Counted from the stretch's first letter, positions 50,270 to 58,856 are shown. The stretch: 64,000 bases of DNA from JBEISR01 sp044371425 (GCA_044371425.1 JBILTR010000011.1:62001-126000); one strand, 5' to 3'. Program-made: numbers and translations. Notes: a model not told the origin generated them from the letters alone.

Positions 50270-51652
50270 ATGTCGGCGCATCAACAGGGAAAGAACCGAC
50301 CAGGGGGAACGGCGAAACCTGGGCTTTTCCCCCCAGTACTGGCGAGGGTCCCCTACCTACCGGCTCCCGCACCGCTCCAATTCCGTACCGATCCACCGCA
50401 TATCCCCCCCATTCCAACCCCGCACGCTCTCCCCACCTTGGGACGAGAGGAACCAGCCAACAATCGCCCGCCAGCATCCGCAACCCGAGGATCGACTCTG
50501 CCGTCGGGATCCGATGCCGTCGCGCCCAAGCCTCAAATCACCGATGCCTTTGATCCCCCTCGTGCTAGGGAGAGCTCGCCGCCAGGACGATTCCTTTGGG
50601 TCCACCGCACTTTGGTGGCCGCTCTGCTGGTCGCCTGCGGCACGCTGGCATGGGTGACATGGAACAAACAGAACAGGGCGCGCCCGACCCGCTTCGGCAG
50701 CGGTGAAAAACTCTACTCTGGCGACGCTCCTTCGCTCGGATCCCCAAACTCCCGGTCCCAAGCGCCCCGAACCGCTGGACTGCCGCCGCCAGTGCTGCCC
50801 AAGCCGATCGATGAGCCGCCAGCAGCTCGATCGGCCTCCCGACGCAACGTACCCGAGCCGACGACAACCTCCGGCCAGCCGATGGAGGCAACTCCTCCTG
50901 CTACCGGCCCAGCCAAGGATTCGCAGCCATCCAGCCTTCTGGATGCTTTCGATCCACCCCCCGCTCCCGATCGCTCCGAGTCCCTAAAGCCAGACAGCGC
51001 TTCGCCATCCGAAGCGCCGTCTCTTGGCGATCCCAACCAGGAGATTCTCCTGGAAGCCGACTCCGGGACCAGCAGCGCCTCGGCGATGCAGCCCAAACAA
51101 GTCGGTCCTTCGCCATTTGGAGCCGGTCGTCCTCTGGAGGTCCGGCCAGGGATTCCGCCGATGAGCGAATCGCAGTTCGAATCGCTGCCGCTGCAACAGC
51201 TGCTGGAAGCGCGACGAGCGGTCCTGGGGCGACCAGCCAAGAGTGAGTCGCAGCCTCCCGCCGATGCGACGTCGACGTCAGGGACCACCAACCTTCCCCC
51301 CGGCGCGCGTCGATTGCCACCCTACCAACCAGCCCTTCAGCAAGTAGCGCAGGAAATTCAACCAAGCACTGCGGCGAACCCTCCGATGCCATTGGAAGGT
51401 CAGCCTGCGGGTGCGGGATCGGTCCTGGTTGCCCCGCCGCAACCGGTCCGGCCCCCCTACCAGCCGATCGGTGTCCCCTCGTTGCTGCCTCCGCCATCTT
51501 CAGGCAATGCCTCGCCACCATCTGGCGATCTCATGCAACCGGTCCCTGGGAACCAGACTTCGTCCTTGCCGAACACCAGCCCCACAGCGCCCGCCAGCTT
51601 CCTGCCGCCGCCTCCTTCGGGTCCAACGGCGCCCACGGGACTGGTCCGCTAG
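50270..51652 (+). CDS. Proline-rich single-pass membrane protein
   Basis: 460 residues from the ATG at 50270 (AAGGGA upstream); the frame is open from 50087 but the first 61 codons lack a start signal. One membrane segment (TLVAALLVACGTLAWVTW, about residues 118-135) splits a short Pro-rich cytoplasmic part from a long Pro/Ser/Ala-rich outer part. The phrase DAFDPP occurs twice (ITDAFDPPRARE and LLDAFDPPPAPD). No domain is recognised. Followed after 93 bases by a CapB-like ATPase, so a polysaccharide-export adaptor role is a guess. Confidence 0.65.
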   Translation: MSAHQQGKNRPGGTAKPGLFPPVLARVPYLPAPAPLQFRTDPPHIPPIPTPHALPTLGREEPANNRPPASATRGSTLPSGSDAVAPKPQITDAFDPPRARESSPPGRFLWVHRTLVAALLVACGTLAWVTWNKQNRARPTRFGSGEKLYSGDAPSLGSPNSRSQAPRTAGLPPPVLPKPIDEPPAARSASRRNVPEPTTTSGQPMEATPPATGPAKDSQPSSLLDAFDPPPAPDRSESLKPDSASPSEAPSLGDPNQEILLEADSGTSSASAMQPKQVGPSPFGAGRPLEVRPGIPPMSESQFESLPLQQLLEARRAVLGRPAKSESQPPADATSTSGTTNLPPGARRLPPYQPALQQVAQEIQPSTAANPPMPLEGQPAGAGSVLVAPPQPVRPPYQPIGVPSLLPPPSSGNASPPSGDLMQPVPGNQTSSLPNTSPTAPASFLPPPPSGPTAPTGLVR

Positions 51653-51745
51653 CCCCACGGCGACGCACCGACAACATTCCATCCGCAGCGAGGGATTCCG
51701 ATCCCTCCACTCCTTCCGCGATTCGAGTAACTAAAGAGAACGACG

Positions 51746-52888
51746 ATGAGTTCGATGAATCAGGCTTTTCTGCGAGCGTTCGCGAAGCAACAGGCAGCTC
51801 AGGCAGCTCGCGCCACCCGTCACCAGCCGGTGGTTGGCCCCAGCGAGTCGGCGGCATCGTCAGCTGCTGATCTACCTCAGGCCGATCAAGGGGAGGCGAT
51901 CCCATCGGAGGTCCGTTGCTCGGCGACCCCACAAGCCAACTCCCCGATCGCTCTGGCCGGTTGGACCATCTCCACCCTGGAGATGGCGGGAATCGACCCC
52001 ATCGAAGGCAAGGGGACTTCGAACCCTCAGGCAGTTCAGGCGGCCCCAGGCGAAGATCCAGAAGGTCCCAAGCAAGTCGACCAGGCGACAGAATGGAAGG
52101 AGGAGCCAAGGGCGACCGCCTTGCGCATCCATCCGGAAATCGAGGATGAACTGCCGGTGGAGCCAACCAAGTCGATTGGCCAAGGCACACCAACTCAAAG
52201 TCCAGCCTTCCAAAGTCCAGCCTTCCAAAGTATTTGGGAAGTCGATGGCCTGCAGTGGCCTGAGATGGTTGTGGCGCTGGAACAGCACCGTAGCGATCTG
52301 ATTGACACCCTGGGATGGGCCCAGGCGACCGCGCATTCCCGCGGCGCCCGCATCCTCTGGGTCACCAGCCCCCAAGCTCGCTCCGGTCGATCGACGATCG
52401 CCTGCACGCTGGCTCGCGCCGCCAGCATGCAGGGGCTCAAGACCTTACTGATCGACGGGGACTTTGAACATACCTCCCTCGCGCAGCAGATGCACTTGGA
52501 AGCAACGCTGGGATGGGAACAGGCATTGGAGCAAAGGATCTCTTTGGAAGAGGCAGCCATCCATAGCCTTTCCGATCAGTTGACGCTGCTGCCACGTTTG
52601 GAGCAGACGATTCCCGAGTCGTTGCTGGCGTGCCCGGAGGCGATCGCCGCGATGCTCGATCGACTCACCGAGTCCTTCGACTGGATTGTGATCGACGGTT
52701 CGCCACTGGATGCGGTCTCGCTGCCACTTTGGACCTTCCCCGATCGCACTCCGATCGATGCCGCCATCGTGGTCATGGGATCGGGCGCCGCCGAAGCGAC
52801 TTCCTACGAAGCCGCCTGCGAAAAAATCGCTGCCATGGGGATTGAGTCGACCAGTCGCGTCGATAACTTCGTCCTCGACCCGGTATGA
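51746..52888 (+). CDS. CapB/CpsD-like P-loop ATPase with altered Walker A
   Basis: 380 residues. The first about 170 are polar low complexity, including a duplicated QSPAFQSPAFQS. The ATPase domain follows: ILWVTSPQARSGRSTIACTLARAA, where the usual Gly-Lys-Ser/Thr is Gly-Arg-Ser (Arg215, codon CGA), then LLIDGDFEHTSLAQQM (Walker A' Asp) and FDWIVIDGSPL (Walker B). The fold matches bacterial tyrosine kinases (CpsD/CapB/Wzc ATPase) that control polysaccharide chain length, but there is no C-terminal tyrosine cluster and the catalytic lysine is replaced, so it may bind but not hydrolyse ATP. Its stop codon is the first TGA of the following 16-bp repeat array. Confidence 0.78.
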   Translation: MSSMNQAFLRAFAKQQAAQAARATRHQPVVGPSESAASSAADLPQADQGEAIPSEVRCSATPQANSPIALAGWTISTLEMAGIDPIEGKGTSNPQAVQAAPGEDPEGPKQVDQATEWKEEPRATALRIHPEIEDELPVEPTKSIGQGTPTQSPAFQSPAFQSIWEVDGLQWPEMVVALEQHRSDLIDTLGWAQATAHSRGARILWVTSPQARSGRSTIACTLARAASMQGLKTLLIDGDFEHTSLAQQMHLEATLGWEQALEQRISLEEAAIHSLSDQLTLLPRLEQTIPESLLACPEAIAAMLDRLTESFDWIVIDGSPLDAVSLPLWTFPDRTPIDAAIVVMGSGAAEATSYEAACEKIAAMGIESTSRVDNFVLDPV

Positions 52889-53125
52889 CCCAGCGATCAG
52901 ATAACCCAGCGGACAGATAACCCAGCGGACAGATGACCCAGCGACCAGATGACCCAGCGACCAGATGACCCAGCGACCAGATGACCCAGCGACCAGATGA
53001 CCCAGCGACCAGATGACCCAGCGACCAGATGACCCAGCGACCAGATGACCCAGCGATCAGATGACCCAGCGATCAGATGACCCAGCGATCAGATGACCCA
53101 GCGATCAGATGACCCAGCGATCAGG
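52886..53125 (+). repeat. Fifteen tandem 16-bp units, each starting with a stop codon
   Basis: Unit TGACCCAGCGAYCAGA repeated 15 times over 240 bp without a gap (units at 52886, 52902, ... 53110). Units 2-3 begin TAA and read GGACAGA; units 4-10 have GACCAGA; units 11-15 have GATCAGA. Because 16 is not a multiple of three, stop codons fall in every frame. All but the first and the two TAA units also carry ATGA at the junction, a start-stop overlap. It fills the whole gap between two ATPase genes; the ExeA-like gene's ribosome-binding site (GAAAGGATC) comes right after. Confidence 0.95.
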
Positions 53126-53142
53126 CCGAAAGGATCTCAGCG

Positions 53143-53979
53143 ATGTACGAAAGCTATTGGGGACTGACTCAGCGTCCCTTTGATGAGCGGCAGGATCTGG
53201 CTTGTTATTATCCCGGCGAGGCGCATCAGGCAACTCTGCTGAAGCTTCGCTACGCCATCGAGAACCGCTCGCTCTCGGCTCTGGTCAGCGGCAGCAGTGG
53301 GATGGGCAAAAGCCTTTTGATGCGATGCCTTGCCGAACAGACCCGCGAACCGGCTGGACCGGTACGGCATCTGGTCTATCCTGCGATGGGCCGCGAGGCA
53401 TTTTTGCGCACGGTCGCGTCGCGATTGGCCGATCGCTCCATCACCTCCATCGACGATGAAGCGATGGCGCTGGAACTGCTGGAGACATCGCTGGCCGATC
53501 AGGTGAAGGCGGGTCGCCATCCTGTCCTGGTGATCGACGAAGCGCAGGTGCTGGAGACCCACGGGTTGCTGGAGCCGGTCCGTCTGCTGATGAACCTAGC
53601 CACCCAGGCCGGTGCAGGCCAAGCAGCACTGACGTTGATCCTTGTCGGCCAGCCCGCCCTGACCGCTCACCTGCAAAGGCATTCGGCGCTGGAAGAGCGG
53701 ATCGCGGTGCGCTGCATGTTGCCGCAGTGGAGCGACGGGGAGACGCATGCGTACATGAGCCATCGGATGCGATGGGCCGGAGCGCCGCTGGAGCGAATCT
53801 TCGGGGAGGATGCGATCGATCGGATCTGTGAATTGAGCCATGGAATCCCCAGGCTGATCAATCGCCTGGCCGATCTGGCGCTCATGGTTGGCTACGGAGA
53901 GGAAGTCGCTCAGATCGACCGCCGACTGATCGACAGTCTACAAGAGGAGATGTCTCTTCCTGCGGGCGCCGAGGGCTGA
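53143..53979 (+). CDS. ExeA/GspA-like AAA+ ATPase
   Basis: 278 residues. The N-terminus MYESYWGLTQRPFDERQDL is typical of the ExeA/GspA family and of the ATPase linked to XrtA/PEP-CTERM polysaccharide loci. Walker A is VSGSSGMGKSLL, Walker B VLVIDEAQVL, sensor region ILVGQPALTAHL, then GIPRLINRLADLAL. No peptidoglycan-binding C-terminus or membrane segment, so it is a cytoplasmic form. Order proline-rich membrane protein, CapB-like ATPase, ExeA-like ATPase resembles exosortase-type export clusters, though no exosortase is in the window. Start chosen at the ATG after AAAGGATC. Confidence 0.85.
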   Translation: MYESYWGLTQRPFDERQDLACYYPGEAHQATLLKLRYAIENRSLSALVSGSSGMGKSLLMRCLAEQTREPAGPVRHLVYPAMGREAFLRTVASRLADRSITSIDDEAMALELLETSLADQVKAGRHPVLVIDEAQVLETHGLLEPVRLLMNLATQAGAGQAALTLILVGQPALTAHLQRHSALEERIAVRCMLPQWSDGETHAYMSHRMRWAGAPLERIFGEDAIDRICELSHGIPRLINRLADLALMVGYGEEVAQIDRRLIDSLQEEMSLPAGAEG

Positions 53980-54122
53980 TTGCGGGACCAGGTCGCTCTC
54001 CAGCCACACGCCCTCTCCCTGCGCGCCCTATCCTCAGCAGCTCGGTTGTTCGACACGGACCAGCTTCCTAATGCGGTCTGGTATGGGATCGGATCTCGGC
54101 CTTCGACAAGGGATTTTTCACT

Positions 54123-54947
54123 GTGCAGCAACACGCGATTCCAGAGCCACTGAAGAAGCTCGATGGCCAGATGCAGGGGCGATTGGAGCTGGCCTGGAAG
54201 GTGGCTTGCCAAGCCGCCGAGGTGACTCGCAGCTACTTCCGATCGGACCGCTTCCAGATCGAACGCAAGAATGATCGAACCCCGGTGACGACAGCGGATC
54301 GCCAGGCGGAGCTGACGGCGCGGCAAATCGTCTCCGAGGCGTTTCCTGCCGATGGGATTCTTGGGGAGGAGTATGGGGAGCAACCGGGGACTTCGGAGTA
54401 TCGATGGATCATCGATCCGATCGACGGCACCAAGAGCTTCATCTGCGGTGTGCCACTCTATTCGACCCTCTTGGGATTGATGCGCGGGGACGAACCCGTG
54501 GCGGGGATCATCGCGATCCCGGTCCTTCAGGAAGCTGCCTTCGGTGTGCATGGTGGCGGCTGCTGGTATGTCGAGGGGAACAACCCCTGGAAACCGGCGC
54601 GGGTTTCCTCGGTCGGTCAGCTACGAGACGGGCTGTTTGTTAGCTCGCAAGTCGATTCGTTTGAACGCCGAGGCGCCCACGCGGCATACCAGAAGCTGCA
54701 GTCGACTGCATCGATCACCAGGACCTGGGGGGATGGCTATGGCTACCTTCTGGTCGCGACAGGACGAGCGGAGGCGATGGTCGATCCGATCGTCAGCCCT
54801 TGGGATGTTGCGGCGATCGAACCGGTGGTGGTGGAAGCTGGTGGACGCTGCACCAGTTGGACAGGGCCATTCAACCTTCATGCAGGCGAATTGGTCGGCA
54901 CCAACGGCCATGTGCATCAAGAAGTACTTCAATTGCTCTCTTCGTAG
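54123..54947 (+). CDS. Inositol-monophosphatase-family phosphatase (histidinol-phosphatase-like)
   Basis: 274 residues, GTG start. Metal-binding landmarks: ILGEEYGE, WIIDPIDGTKSFICGVP and VSPWDVAAIEPVVVEAGG. The spacing and IDGTKSF motif suit the histidinol-phosphate phosphatase HisN/ImpA branch of the family, but inositol phosphate or bisphosphate-nucleotide substrates cannot be excluded. An internal ATG at 54171 lacks a start signal. The gene's last codons run into the start of the 180-bp repeat array. Confidence 0.82.
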   Translation: MQQHAIPEPLKKLDGQMQGRLELAWKVACQAAEVTRSYFRSDRFQIERKNDRTPVTTADRQAELTARQIVSEAFPADGILGEEYGEQPGTSEYRWIIDPIDGTKSFICGVPLYSTLLGLMRGDEPVAGIIAIPVLQEAAFGVHGGGCWYVEGNNPWKPARVSSVGQLRDGLFVSSQVDSFERRGAHAAYQKLQSTASITRTWGDGYGYLLVATGRAEAMVDPIVSPWDVAAIEPVVVEAGGRCTSWTGPFNLHAGELVGTNGHVHQEVLQLLSS

Positions 54948-54959
54948 CCACTCTTCTTC

Positions 54960-55870
54960 GCCACCCTCTTCTTCGCCACCCTCTTCGTAGCCACCATCGC
55001 CAGATGGTGGACGCACTGGTACCAACCATCCTTCGCCGCACTCCACCGCCTGGCGGCGTCGGCTACACGCAGGCGCGTCGCTACGACCTCTTGCGTGGCA
55101 TGGCCGTCCCGACCATGCAATCCCGCGCAGGACTCTGAACGTAGCCTCTCTTCGCCAACCCTCTTCGTAGCCACCATCGCCAGATGGTGGACGGACAGGT
55201 ACCAACCATCCTTCGCCGCACTCCACCGCCTGGCGGCGTTGGCTACACGCAGGCGCGTGGCCCGACCTCTTGCGTGGCATGGCCGTCCCGGCCATGCAAT
55301 CCCGCACAGGACTCTGAACATAGCCTCTCTTCGCCAACCCTCTTCGTAGCCACCATCGCCAGATGGTGGACGGACCGGTACCAACCATCCTTCGCCGCAC
55401 TCCACCGCCTGGCGGCGTTGGCTACACGCAGGCGCGCCGCGCGACCTCTTCCGTGGCACGGCCGTCCCGGCCATGCAATCCCGCGCAGGACTCTCAACCT
55501 AGCCTCTTCTTCGCCAACCCTTTTGGTAGCCACCATCGCCAGATGGTGGACGGACTGGTACCAACCATCCTTCGCCGCACTCCACCGCCTGGCGGCGTTG
55601 GCTACACGCAGGCGCGTGGCCTGACCTCTTGCGTGGCACGGCCGTCCCGGCCATACAATCCCGCGCAGGACTCTGAACGTAGCCTCTCTTCGCCAACTCT
55701 CTTGGTAGCCACCATCGCCAGATGGTGGACGGACTGGTACCAACCATCCTTCACCGCACTCCACCGCCTGGCGGCGTCGGCTACACGCAGGCGCGTCGCG
55801 CGACCTCTTCCGTGGCATGGCCGTCCCGGCCATGCAATCCCGCGCAGGACTCTGAACATAGCCTCTCTTC
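54960..55870. repeat. 180-bp tandem repeat array (R3), five units plus the left end of a sixth
   Basis: Anchors GTAGCCACCATC (GGTAG in units 4-5) recur at about 54987, 55167, 55346, 55526 and 55705: steps of 180, 179, 180, 179. Each unit holds several inverted repeats: CCACCATC-GCCA-GATGGTGG, CCGCCTGGCGG and GCATGGCCG-TCC-CGGCCATGC. The steps being near-multiples of three opens long frames on both strands (up to about 260 codons with a 60-residue period), which I consider non-coding. Structure suggests either a folded RNA or a mobile dispersed repeat. A truncated copy lies at 56624-56730. Confidence 0.93.
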
Positions 55871-56090
55871 ACGGCCACTATCGAAAGGGTTCGGCGGACT
55901 GACGCTAGAAAGCATTTATGCCAGACCACCGGATTCGCCCGCGGGATTGCAATCCTTGGTTCTGGTACTTTTTAGCCCCATCAATAGCGCAACAGGTTAT
56001 CATCATGAGAGCAGTTCGTACAATGAAGTAAGGTTGGCGCAACAGTGCCAACCACAGATGCGTTTCCAGTCGAAAACTTCGAGAAACCTC

Positions 56091-56333
56091 ATGTCGATAG
56101 AAATCCCTGCTGACCTACTGCCATTTGTACGTCGAATGGTAGCGGCTAAACGTTTTCTAACTGAGGATGATGTGATTGCAGAGGGTATTCGCTTACTACA
56201 GGCTCGCGAAACTCTGCGAGAAGAGGTCGTCAAGGGATTCCAGCAACTAGATGCGGGTCTCGGGACGACGGCAGCTGAGGTTTATGATCGTGTAGAGCAG
56301 CGAATCCTCGCAATTGAGTCTGGCAATTTGTGA
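56091..56333 (+). CDS. Antitoxin of a ParD/RelB-like type
   Basis: 80 residues from the ATG at 56091 (MSIEIPADLLPFVRRMVAAK). The short beta strand followed by two helices (FLTEDDVIAEGIRLLQARETLREEV) is the ribbon-helix-helix layout of ParD-like antitoxins, with a C-terminal toxin-binding part (AAEVYDRVEQRILAIE). The open frame continues upstream to 55722 through the repeat array, but that part is not protein-like. Its stop overlaps the toxin start (TGATG). Base composition here is visibly lower in GC than the flanking DNA, pointing to recent acquisition. Confidence 0.82.
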   Translation: MSIEIPADLLPFVRRMVAAKRFLTEDDVIAEGIRLLQARETLREEVVKGFQQLDAGLGTTAAEVYDRVEQRILAIESGNL

Positions 56334-56620
56334 TGTCATCCGTTTTCTACTCTCCGGAAGCGGAAAGCGACCTCTTGGGAATTGCGGAATACATTGCTCG
56401 CGATAAGCCAGAGGCTGCTCGTAGCTGGATTCACAAAATCCGCATAGTGTGTCAAGCCCTTGCTATCCAGCCAACACTCGGAGAGGCGCGCACGGAGTTT
56501 GGAGTCTCTGGTTGTCGATCGTTTAGCGTTGGTCACTATGTCATTTTCTTTCGGCCAAAAGAGGAGGGTATTGAAGTCGCAAGGGTCATTCATGGTAGTC
56601 GCGACTTGCGAAGTCTTTAA
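56333..56620 (+). CDS. ParE/RelE-family toxin
   Basis: 95 residues, ATG at 56333 overlapping the antitoxin stop; a GTG one codon upstream is possible. The RelE/ParE fold is clear: FYSPEAESDLLGIAEYIARD, RSWIHKIRIVCQALAIQPTLG, VGHYVIFFRPKEEGIEVARVIHGSRD. The ending VIHGSRD matches ParE rather than RelE, so gyrase is a likelier target than the ribosome, but this is by family only. Three bases after its stop the truncated R3 repeat begins. Confidence 0.88.
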   Translation: MSSVFYSPEAESDLLGIAEYIARDKPEAARSWIHKIRIVCQALAIQPTLGEARTEFGVSGCRSFSVGHYVIFFRPKEEGIEVARVIHGSRDLRSL

Positions 56621-56623
56621 TGG

Positions 56624-56750
56624 ACCAACCATCCTTCGCCGCACTCCACCGCCTGGCGGCGTCGGCTACACGCAGGCGCGTGGCTACGAACTCTTGCGTG
56701 GCATGGCCGTCCCGGCCATGCGAACGTCATGACGGGCGAGACGCCCGTGG
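56624..56750. repeat. Right part of the sixth R3 unit, with a terminal hairpin
   Basis: ACCAACCATCCTTCGCCGC through the palindrome GGCATGGCCGTCCCGGCC matches R3 units, lacking the first part of the unit. It ends in a separate hairpin, ACGGGCG-AGA-CGCCCGT (56732-56748), which lies just past the 3' end of the minus-strand CDF gene. Confidence 0.85.
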
Positions 56751-56777
56751 CACGAGGCCAACCACAATCGCATCCGA

Positions 56778-57686
56778 TCAAGCCACTTCTTCATCGGCCG
56801 GTTCGATATGGATCAGCACCTGACGCAGCGACGGGATTTGCTGCAGGAGCACTGCTTTGACCTTGCCTCCCAATCGATGCGCCTGATCGACGCTGAGATC
56901 GGCCGGAACATGCAGATGGAGATCGGCATAAAAGCCCGCACCGCTCTTTCTCACATGCAGCTTCTCCACGGCTCGCACCCCCTCCACTTGCTCGGCCACC
57001 TTCCGCACCTGCTCCGCCATGTCCGGCTCATCGGCATCCAACAGCTCACGAAGGGCCGGCTGGAGAATGCTCCATGCCGTCCCCAGAATGATCGCCGCCG
57101 CGACCAGCGCCGCCCACTCATCGGCCGCCGCAAGCCAAGCTTGGCCGGTCCACTTGGGTCCCCAAACGGCGATCGCCACCCCCACCAACGCCGCCAGGGA
57201 GCTGATCGCATCGGCGCGATGATGCCATGCGTCGGCATGCGCCGCGCTCGACTGCTCCTGCTTCGCCCCCTGAGCTACCTTCCGAAACAGCAGTTCCTTC
57301 ACACCGATCACCAGCAGCAGCACCAGCAGCGTCCAAGGTTCCGGTGACGATGGCTCCCCCGCCCAAGTCCGAATCGACTCCCAGGCAATCCAGAACGCTG
57401 CGATCACCAGCAGGCATCCTACCGCCAAAGCGCCAACCGCCTCCGCCTTCCCGTAGCCATACGGATGCTTTTCGTCGGCGGGACGACTGGCCACCCGCAG
57501 CGCCTGCCAGACCAGCAGCGAACCGATCGCATCGGCAAACGACTCGACGGCATCGGCCACCAAGGCGCTGGAATGACCCACCACCCCGGCCAGGAATTTG
57601 ATCCCGGACAAAAGCAGACTGGCAATCAGTCCCAGCAGCGTGTTGCGAAGAAGCGACGAACGTTCCATGGGATCGAGATGGCTCAT
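56778..57686 (-). CDS. Cation diffusion facilitator (CDF) metal efflux protein
   Basis: 302 residues from the ATG at 57686; another ATG six codons in is possible and the frame extends to 57767. Six membrane segments; metal site residues in VADAVESFADAIGSLL (TM2) and HADAWHHRADAISSL (TM5), cytoplasmic signature HPYGYGKAEAVGAL. The C-terminal domain with VEKLHVRKSGAGFYADLHLH is the dimerising metal-sensing domain. Exports Zn, Fe, Mn or similar divalent metal; the TM5 HxxxD pattern fits Zn/Fe. Stands alone. Confidence 0.92.
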   Translation of the reverse strand: MSHLDPMERSSLLRNTLLGLIASLLLSGIKFLAGVVGHSSALVADAVESFADAIGSLLVWQALRVASRPADEKHPYGYGKAEAVGALAVGCLLVIAAFWIAWESIRTWAGEPSSPEPWTLLVLLLVIGVKELLFRKVAQGAKQEQSSAAHADAWHHRADAISSLAALVGVAIAVWGPKWTGQAWLAAADEWAALVAAAIILGTAWSILQPALRELLDADEPDMAEQVRKVAEQVEGVRAVEKLHVRKSGAGFYADLHLHVPADLSVDQAHRLGGKVKAVLLQQIPSLRQVLIHIEPADEEVA

Positions 57687-57896
57687 CCATTCAAATCGAC
57701 ACGATGCACCCAGCCCTGTCCCCGCAAAGCGATGGCTGGAGAAATAGCAGTTGCACGATCGCAGCAACGAATGGAGCCAGACAAATTCAGGAGTCGATCT
57801 TCCCCGTTCCGCGATCGCCAGCAGCTGTTCGTTATACTCCAGGTCGTGCTATCGCGGCGTTGGATTCAGCAGGTGGGATGGGATGAGCGATCTTCT

Positions 57897-58334
57897 ATGA
57901 CGGTGCAGCAGCCTGGGACCAAACCGACCCAACCTGTCGACCACCTGCGATGGCGATGGTTGGCGGCGACGCTTCCGATCGGCGCCTTCGATCTGCTGCT
58001 GCGAGGCGGCGGGCGTCCCTTTCTGCTGTGGTTGGGGATGGTGATGCTGTGGGGCCTGCTGGCCTGGGTCTTGCTGCGACGACCGCCTGGTTGGTTTCAG
58101 CTGGAGACGCAGAAGGATTGGGAGAACCCTTGGAAGTTTCATCGGATCGAGCTGCTGCCGAAACTCGATCGATCCGAAAGATGGACATGGACCATCGTGG
58201 CGATGGCGGCTGCAGGGCTGGCGGTCTGGGGGCTGTTGCAGCCAGGCTTGGCCAAAGACAAAAAAAGTTTGAAAGACGCTTTGCCCCAATCCAGCCAGCT
58301 CACAATCCCCTCCGTGCCCCCCGTGCCTCCGTGA
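57897..58334 (+). CDS. Small integral membrane protein, 3' end overwritten by repeat DNA
   Basis: 145 residues. Two or three hydrophobic segments (PFLLWLGMVMLWGLLAWVLL and TWTIVAMAAAGLAVWGLL). No family recognised. Its last codons (LTIPSVPPVPP) and its stop come from the first R4 repeat unit, so the original C-terminus may have been replaced. The start ATG at 57897 has no clear Shine-Dalgarno; the open frame begins much earlier but overlaps the divergent CDF gene. Confidence 0.55.
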   Translation: MTVQQPGTKPTQPVDHLRWRWLAATLPIGAFDLLLRGGGRPFLLWLGMVMLWGLLAWVLLRRPPGWFQLETQKDWENPWKFHRIELLPKLDRSERWTWTIVAMAAAGLAVWGLLQPGLAKDKKSLKDALPQSSQLTIPSVPPVPP

Positions 58335-58856
58335 GAGCCCAACGAACTGCCCCGGCCCGGAAGGATCTCACAGAGGCACAGAGTCACAGAGAATCAGAAA
58401 TCAAAGATTGGCTTTAGCCACCCTCAACAATCCCCCTCCGTGCCCCCCGTGCCTCCGTGAGAGCCCAACGATCTGCCCCGTCCCGGAAGGATCTCACAGA
58501 GGCACAGAGTCACAGAGATTCAGAAATCAAAGATTGGCTTTAGCCACCCTCAACAATCCCCCTCCGTGTCCCCCGTGCCTCCGTGAGAGCGCAACGAACT
58601 GCCCCGGCCCGGAAGGATCTCACAGAGGCACAGAGTCACAGAGATGAAGAAATCAGAAATCAGAAATTGGCTCTGACAATCCCCAGCCTCTCCCTCCGTG
58701 CCCTCCGTGCCTCCGTGAGAGCCCAACGAACTGCCCCGTCCCGGAAGGATCTCACAGAGGCACAGAGTCACAGAGAATCAGAAATCAAAGATTGGCTTTA
58801 GCCATCCCCGACAATCCCCCTCCGTGTCCCCCGTGCCTCCGTGAGAGCCCAACGAT
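58295..58856. repeat. 130-bp repeat family (R4), first array, five copies
   Basis: Copies are marked by GTGCCTCCGTGAGAGCCCAACG at about 58325, 58451, 58576, 58709 and 58835; the last is truncated. Each has a left arm CTCCGTGCCTCCGTGAGA and a right arm TCTCACAGAGGCACAGAG that pair over 18 bp with two mismatches, as in a MITE or structured RNA. Spacing is 126-133 bp. Fragments of it appear in several spurious frames. Confidence 0.92.

Noticed and set aside
52886..53125. CRISPR-like array
   Set aside because: The 16-bp units are contiguous without spacers and there are no cas genes in the window.
54621..55929. Long open frames of 150-260 codons on both strands through the 180-bp array
   Set aside because: They share a 60-residue period dictated by the DNA repeat, frame-shift at each 179-bp unit, and have no ribosome-binding sites; frames on both strands are equally open.
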